This document shows, piece by piece, positions 39,139 through 42,835 of a DNA stretch of 42,835 nt. How positions within the stretch are numbered: position 1 is the first letter of the stretch; the number at the start of each line of letters is the position of its first letter. The position numbers and the translations under genes are program-made. The notes under the pieces are model-generated. The model saw only the letters and a list, made by a program, of their open reading frames with translations. It searched no databases and was not told where the DNA came from. The stretch spans positions 1 through 42,835 of the forward strand of contig DATDAH010000363.1 of the NCBI GenBank assembly GCA_036525535.1, given 5' to 3'. The stretch comes from DATDAH01 sp036525535. Its GTDB lineage: Bacteria > Actinomycetota > Acidimicrobiia > Acidimicrobiales > DATDAH01.

Positions 39139-40443
39139 ATGACCGCCCAACCCGTCGCCCTGTCCCGCCGCCGCTTCCTGGTCGGCGCCGGTGCTTCCGC
39201 GGCAGGCGCGCTGGCGCTGCCGTCACTGTGGCCCCGCTACGCATTCGCCACCCCTGGCGAACCGGCCACGGGTGACGCCCTCGTCGTCGTCTTCCTCCGG
39301 GGTGGCGCCGACGGGCTCAGCCTCGTACCCCCCTTCAGCGACACCACGGGCTATCAGGCGCTACGGGGGGCGGGGACGGCCGGGTCCGTGGCCGTCGCCG
39401 CGCCCAACGCCTCGAATCCGGCCGCCGCCCTCGACCTGCAGGTCACCCGGTCCGGCCACAGCTTCGGGCTCCACCCGGCGATGAGCGGACTCAAGGGGGT
39501 CTGGGACGCCGGGGACCTGGCGATCGTCCACGCCGTGGGCATGCCCAGCACGGAAAGCACGAGCCGGAGCCATTTCGAGGCCACCGACTACTGGGAGCGA
39601 GGCTCGGCCTCCCTGTCGGTGACCACCGGCTGGCTGGCCCGGTACATGACCAGCGCCGGGATCGGGGGCGCGGTCCCCGCCATCGGCTACGACAGTTCGG
39701 TGCCCATGAGCCTCCGTGGCAACAAGGGTGCCATGGCCATCAACTCGATCGAGTCGTTCAACGTCGGGGGGTTCTGGGACGCCGGCCTCGGCAACGACGC
39801 CCTCAGCCACGTCTACACCACAGGCACGATCGACCCGCTCATGCAGCAAGGGGCCGACACCCTCGCCGCGGTGGCGCTGGTCGAGGCCGAGAACCCGCTG
39901 CAGTACGACACCCACGCCGGCATCTACCCCACCGATGGCCCCGGCCAGTGGTTGGGCCAGGGCCTGCGCGAGGTCGCGTGCGTGCTCCGTTCCGACATCG
40001 GCCTGCGCATCGCCTGCGTCGACCTCGACGGCTGGGACCACCACGACGCCATGGGCTCGCCGGCCGGCGGGTTGACGGCGGCGTTTGCGGGCGGGCTCTC
40101 CGATGCCTTGACCGCATTCCACGAAGACCTCGGCGCGCTCGGCAACGAGGTCACGGTGGTCACCATGAGCGAGTTCGGCCGCACCATCGGGGTGAACGGC
40201 AGTGGGGGCACCGATCATGGCCGAGGGAGCGTCATGTTCGTGATGGGGGGCTCGGTGAACGGCGGGCTGTACGGCAACTACCCGTCCGGCCCTCTCGACG
40301 ACGGTCCCGACGGCGACCTGGAGGTCCAGAACGACTTCCGTCGCCCGTTGGCCGAAGTCGTGACCAAGCGCCTCGGCAACAGCACGCTGGGCCAGGTCTT
40401 CCCCGGCTACAGCCACCCCGGCGACCTCGGCCTCTGCAACTGA
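39139..40443 (+). CDS. DUF1501 protein, Tat-exported
   Basis: 434 aa with a twin-arginine signal (LSRRRFLVGAGASAAGALALP) and then the sulfatase-like DUF1501 fold: VVVFLRGGADGLSLVPPFSD, GLHPAMSGLKGVWDAGDLAIVHAVG, SRSHFEATDYWERG, CVDLDGWDHHDAMG, TVVTMSEFGRT and GTDHGRGSVMFVMGG. The conserved Asp and His residues suggest a metal site as in alkaline-phosphatase relatives, though no activity is established. DUF1800/DUF1501 pairs recur widely and probably act together outside the cytoplasm. Confidence 0.9.
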   Translation: MTAQPVALSRRRFLVGAGASAAGALALPSLWPRYAFATPGEPATGDALVVVFLRGGADGLSLVPPFSDTTGYQALRGAGTAGSVAVAAPNASNPAAALDLQVTRSGHSFGLHPAMSGLKGVWDAGDLAIVHAVGMPSTESTSRSHFEATDYWERGSASLSVTTGWLARYMTSAGIGGAVPAIGYDSSVPMSLRGNKGAMAINSIESFNVGGFWDAGLGNDALSHVYTTGTIDPLMQQGADTLAAVALVEAENPLQYDTHAGIYPTDGPGQWLGQGLREVACVLRSDIGLRIACVDLDGWDHHDAMGSPAGGLTAAFAGGLSDALTAFHEDLGALGNEVTVVTMSEFGRTIGVNGSGGTDHGRGSVMFVMGGSVNGGLYGNYPSGPLDDGPDGDLEVQNDFRRPLAEVVTKRLGNSTLGQVFPGYSHPGDLGLCN

Positions 40444-40465
40444 ACCGCCGGGTAGGTTCGGCGGG

Positions 40466-40915
40466 GTGACCGCCGTCAACGACCGGGTCGAGATCGAGGC
40501 GCTGGTGTTCGAGTACGCCCGCCGCATCGATGACGGCGACTTCGCCGGCGTCGGGGCCCTGTTCGCCGAAGGCTCGGTCTGTGCCCCCGACGGCACGCCG
40601 CTGGCAACCGGGGCCGAGGCCGTCGAAGCCCTCTACACGGCGACCACCCGACGCTACGGGGACGGCACACCGCGCAGCCACCATGTGACCAGCAATCTCG
40701 CCGTCGTCATCGACCTGAGCACGGCCACGGCTCGGTCGTACTTCACGGTCTTCCAGGCCACCGACGGTCTGAGCCTGCAGCCGATCGTGGCGGGGACCTA
40801 CGACGACACCTTCGCCCGCACCGCCGGGGGATGGCGGTTCGATCGCCGGGTGATGCACCTGCGCCTCGTCGGGGACGTGAGCCAGCACCTGCTCATCGAC
40901 CTGCCCCAACCGTGA
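40466..40915 (+). CDS. SnoaL/NTF2-like protein
   Basis: A 149-aa cone-shaped alpha+beta barrel protein of the SnoaL-like group: IEALVFEYARRIDDGDFAGVGALFAEG is the N-terminal helix pair and SHHVTSNLAVVIDLSTATARSYFTVFQ the central strands, with GGWRFDRRVMHLRLVGD near the end. Members include hydratases, cyclases and polyketide-modifying enzymes; the substrate is not readable. GTG 40466 follows GGCGGG closely, and the stop overlaps the next start (GTGA). Confidence 0.85.
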   Translation: MTAVNDRVEIEALVFEYARRIDDGDFAGVGALFAEGSVCAPDGTPLATGAEAVEALYTATTRRYGDGTPRSHHVTSNLAVVIDLSTATARSYFTVFQATDGLSLQPIVAGTYDDTFARTAGGWRFDRRVMHLRLVGDVSQHLLIDLPQP

Positions 40916-41730
40916 GCGGACTGCTCGAACTGGACGACGGCGTCTACGCCTGGCTGGCCGACGAGCCGGGCCCTGGCCGACCGAACGCCGGGGCCGTCGT
41001 GGAGGACGACGGGGTCACGGTGATCGACTCGCTCATGGTGCCGACGCAGGCCCAGCCCTTCGCCGCAGCCGTCGAGGCCCTGGGCCACCCGGTGCGGCGC
41101 CTCGTCCTTACCAGCAGCCACCTGGAGTACGCCGGCGGGACGCCCTTCTTCCCGCGTCCCGCCGTCTACGGCACCGCCCAGGTCAGCGCCCACCTGGACC
41201 AGGCGCCCGACGTCGGGATCTTGCGCCGTCTCTACCCCGACCAGGCGGCCGAGTTGGACGACGAGCTGCACACCCGGCCGGTCACCCACATCGTGACCGA
41301 GCGGACCAAGCTGACCGGGGCGGTGCACGCCGTGCTGGTCCAGGGCGATCTCGACGAGAACCTGGTGCTGGCCGTGCCCCGTTGTGGCGTGGTCTTCGGC
41401 GGGGCCACCTGCTCGTTCGGCGTGACGCCTCTGGCGTTCCAGGCCGACCCGACGGCCTGGGCGAACAGCCTCGGCGACATCGCCGCCCTCGGTCCCCGCG
41501 TCGTGCCCGGCCACGGCCCGATCGGCGACGGTGACGACCTGCTCGCCCAGTCGGCGTACCTCTACGCGTGCGTGGACGCCGACGGCGAGCGGGCCGCCAT
41601 CCCCCCTGGGCCCTGGGACCAGTGGTCGGCGAGAGAGAATGACGCCGTCAACGTCGAGCGGGCCGCCATGCTCGCCGCGGGTGACACCCAGATCCCCCCG
41701 AGCATGCTCCGACGCGCCGGCCTGGCCTGA
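40912..41730 (+). CDS. Metallo-beta-lactamase-fold protein with degenerate metal site
   Basis: 272 aa from GTG 40912. The fold is MBL-like: NAGAVVEDDGVTVIDSLMVP, a central VLTSSHLEYAGGTPFF and a late VVPGHGPIGDGDDL. The canonical THxHxDH metal motif reads SSHLEY, losing two of three His and changing Asp to Glu, while the downstream GHG is kept. Zinc binding as in active hydrolases is unlikely without another ligand arrangement. It is co-translated with the NTF2-like protein and ends two bases before thiL. Confidence 0.8.
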   Translation: MSGLLELDDGVYAWLADEPGPGRPNAGAVVEDDGVTVIDSLMVPTQAQPFAAAVEALGHPVRRLVLTSSHLEYAGGTPFFPRPAVYGTAQVSAHLDQAPDVGILRRLYPDQAAELDDELHTRPVTHIVTERTKLTGAVHAVLVQGDLDENLVLAVPRCGVVFGGATCSFGVTPLAFQADPTAWANSLGDIAALGPRVVPGHGPIGDGDDLLAQSAYLYACVDADGERAAIPPGPWDQWSARENDAVNVERAAMLAAGDTQIPPSMLRRAGLA

Positions 41731-41732
41731 CC

Positions 41733-42632
41733 GTGAGCCGGGGAGGGGAGTTCGCGTTCATCGACCGGCTCGTCGAACGGCTTCCAGGCCCGCCGGCGGG
41801 GCAGACATGGATCGGCGACGACTGTGCCGTGCTCGCCGACGGGCGGCTGATCGCCACCGACGTGCTGGTGGAGGGGGTGCACTTCCGCTCGGCCTGGACC
41901 GACCCGGCCGACATCGGGTTCAAGGCCCTGGCCGTCAACCTGAGCGACATCGCCGCCATGGGCGGCGCCCCCGAGTGCGCGGTCGTGGCCGTCGCCCTCC
42001 CTTCCGATCGTGCGGGCCTCGCCGACGAGCTGTTGGCCGGGCTGAGCGAGTGCGCCGAGCTGTATGCCTGCCCGCTCGTCGGTGGTGACACGTCGGCGGG
42101 CCCCGCGCTGTTCATCGCCGTGACCGTGACCGGCCACGCGGACCGGCCGGTCCTCCGCTCGGGCGCCGGCCCGGGCGAGACCGTGTTCGTGACCGGCCCG
42201 CTGGGCGCGGCCGCGGCGGCCCTGGACCGGCTCGAAGCCGGGGAGCCTGCGCCCACGGAGACATCGCTGCATCGTCCCCTCCCCCGCCTGGGCGAAGGAC
42301 GAGCCGCGTCCTCGGCGGCGGCGACGGCGATGCTGGATCTGTCCGACGGGCTCGCCGTCGACGTCCTCCGCATCGCCAGAGCATCGGGCGTCGGCATCGG
42401 GCTGGACCCCGGTGCCATCCCCGTCGCCGACGGCGCCGGGTTGGAGCAGGCGGTCAGCGGAGGCGACGACTACGAGCTCTGCTTCACCGCTCCCGATCCT
42501 GACCGCGTGTTGGCCGCGTTCGAGCGGTCGGGACTACGTCAGCCCATCGCGATCGGCGTGACCATCGACGGCGCCGAGGCCACCCTCGGCGGTCAGCCGC
42601 TGCAAGGCGGCTGGGAACACCCGCTCAGGTGA
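41733..42632 (+). CDS. thiL: Thiamine-monophosphate kinase
   Basis: 299 aa, phosphorylating thiamine monophosphate to the active cofactor thiamine diphosphate. PurM-like fold markers are GDDCAVL, ATDVLVEGVHFRSAW, KALAVNLSDIAAMGG (Mg/ATP site), VGGDTSAGP, DLSDGLAVDVLRIA and GGDDYELCF. All key acidic residues are intact. GTG 41733 is the first start after the preceding stop. The end overlaps the convergent carD-like gene by 8 bp. Confidence 0.94.
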   Translation: MSRGGEFAFIDRLVERLPGPPAGQTWIGDDCAVLADGRLIATDVLVEGVHFRSAWTDPADIGFKALAVNLSDIAAMGGAPECAVVAVALPSDRAGLADELLAGLSECAELYACPLVGGDTSAGPALFIAVTVTGHADRPVLRSGAGPGETVFVTGPLGAAAAALDRLEAGEPAPTETSLHRPLPRLGEGRAASSAAATAMLDLSDGLAVDVLRIARASGVGIGLDPGAIPVADGAGLEQAVSGGDDYELCFTAPDPDRVLAAFERSGLRQPIAIGVTIDGAEATLGGQPLQGGWEHPLR

Positions 42633-42835
42633 GCTGGGCGTTGACCTGATCGAGGGCGTCGTCCTCGGAGACGTCCAGCGCAAAGCTCAGTTCGGAGACG
42701 AGCACGCTGCGGGCCTTGGCCAGCATCGACTTCTCACCGGCGGAGAGGCCGCGGTCGGCCTCCCGCAGCGCCAGGTTCCGGACGACCTCGGCCACCTGGT
42801 AGACGTCGCCCGACTTCAGCTTCTCCTGGTGGTTC
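42625..42835 (-). CDS. carD: CarD/CdnL-family transcription regulator, C-terminal fragment
   Basis: The last 70 codons of a gene that continues beyond the right edge. The product ends NHQEKLKSGDVYQVAEVV, then RNLALREADRGLSAGEKSML, AKARSVLVSELSFAL and an acidic tail. This is the helical DNA-binding C-terminus of CarD proteins, which bind RNA polymerase and stabilise open complexes at rRNA and housekeeping promoters. The N-terminal RNAP-interaction domain lies outside the window. Confidence 0.88.
   Translation of the reverse strand, partial: NHQEKLKSGDVYQVAEVVRNLALREADRGLSAGEKSMLAKARSVLVSELSFALDVSEDDALDQVNAQLT

Noticed and set aside
40445..40464. CCGCCG/CGGCGG hairpin after the DUF1501 gene as a terminator
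   Set aside because: No T-run follows and the 3' arm runs into the ribosome-binding region of the next gene.

Overview
The window is a roughly 70% GC stretch with tightly packed, often 1-4 bp overlapping genes, many GTG starts and a CarD-type regulator at its right edge. This points to an actinobacterium. The set of families (DUF4202, paired DUF1800/DUF1501 with SLH repeats, actinobacterial-type hydrogenase) would suit an Acidimicrobiia-like lineage, but that placement is inference. Only protein-coding genes and a few regulatory elements were found: no rRNA, tRNA, CRISPR array or insertion sequence was recognised, and no gene-free stretch exceeds about 300 bases.

Left flank (1-18 kb) is ordinary chromosome. 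It holds a proline-rich protein, a DUF4202 protein, an Fpg/Nei-type glycosylase and a SAM methyltransferase whose 5' end appears frameshifted. Next come a methionine operon (metX plus a PLP sulfhydrylase) behind a SAM riboswitch, an ICL/PEP-mutase enzyme, an N6-adenine DNA methylase carrying a perfect 23-bp inverted repeat, a DEAD-box helicase, glutathione peroxidase and an alkyltransferase-like protein. A PhyH dioxygenase, a beta-lactamase-family protein, two tandem phosphotransferases, lgt, an acyl-CoA dehydrogenase and a PIG-L deacetylase complete this part.

Centre (about 17.9-37.0 kb, nearly all on the minus strand, reading right to left) is a complete actinobacterial-type (group 1h-like) [NiFe]-hydrogenase island. 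Its first block is an SIS/HypC fusion, an SIS protein, hypE, hypF, a Cas4/RecB-like Fe-S protein with a degenerate nuclease site, a 36-aa membrane peptide and a PadR-YceI fusion regulator. After a small membrane protein, a plus-strand PAS protein and a stand-alone YceI, the second block begins at a recognisable promoter with a dyad. It runs hhyS, hhyL, NifU-like, DUF5947, DUF6084, a 479-aa unknown, the maturation protease, a 39-aa membrane peptide, hypC, hypD, hypA, hypB and a nickel permease. Together these supply the H2-oxidising enzyme, Ni import and insertion, Fe(CN)2CO assembly, C-terminal processing and probably quinone/lipid- or redox-responsive control. No HypX, separate electron-transfer subunit or membrane anchor is seen, so the two peptides and the DUF5947/NifU-like Fe-S candidates deserve attention.

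Right flank (37.1-42.8 kb, mostly plus strand) holds a DUF1800 protein with three SLH repeats inserted near its C-terminus, its usual Tat-exported DUF1501 partner, an NTF2-like protein, a degenerate metallo-beta-lactamase-fold protein, thiL and the 3' end of a carD-like gene.
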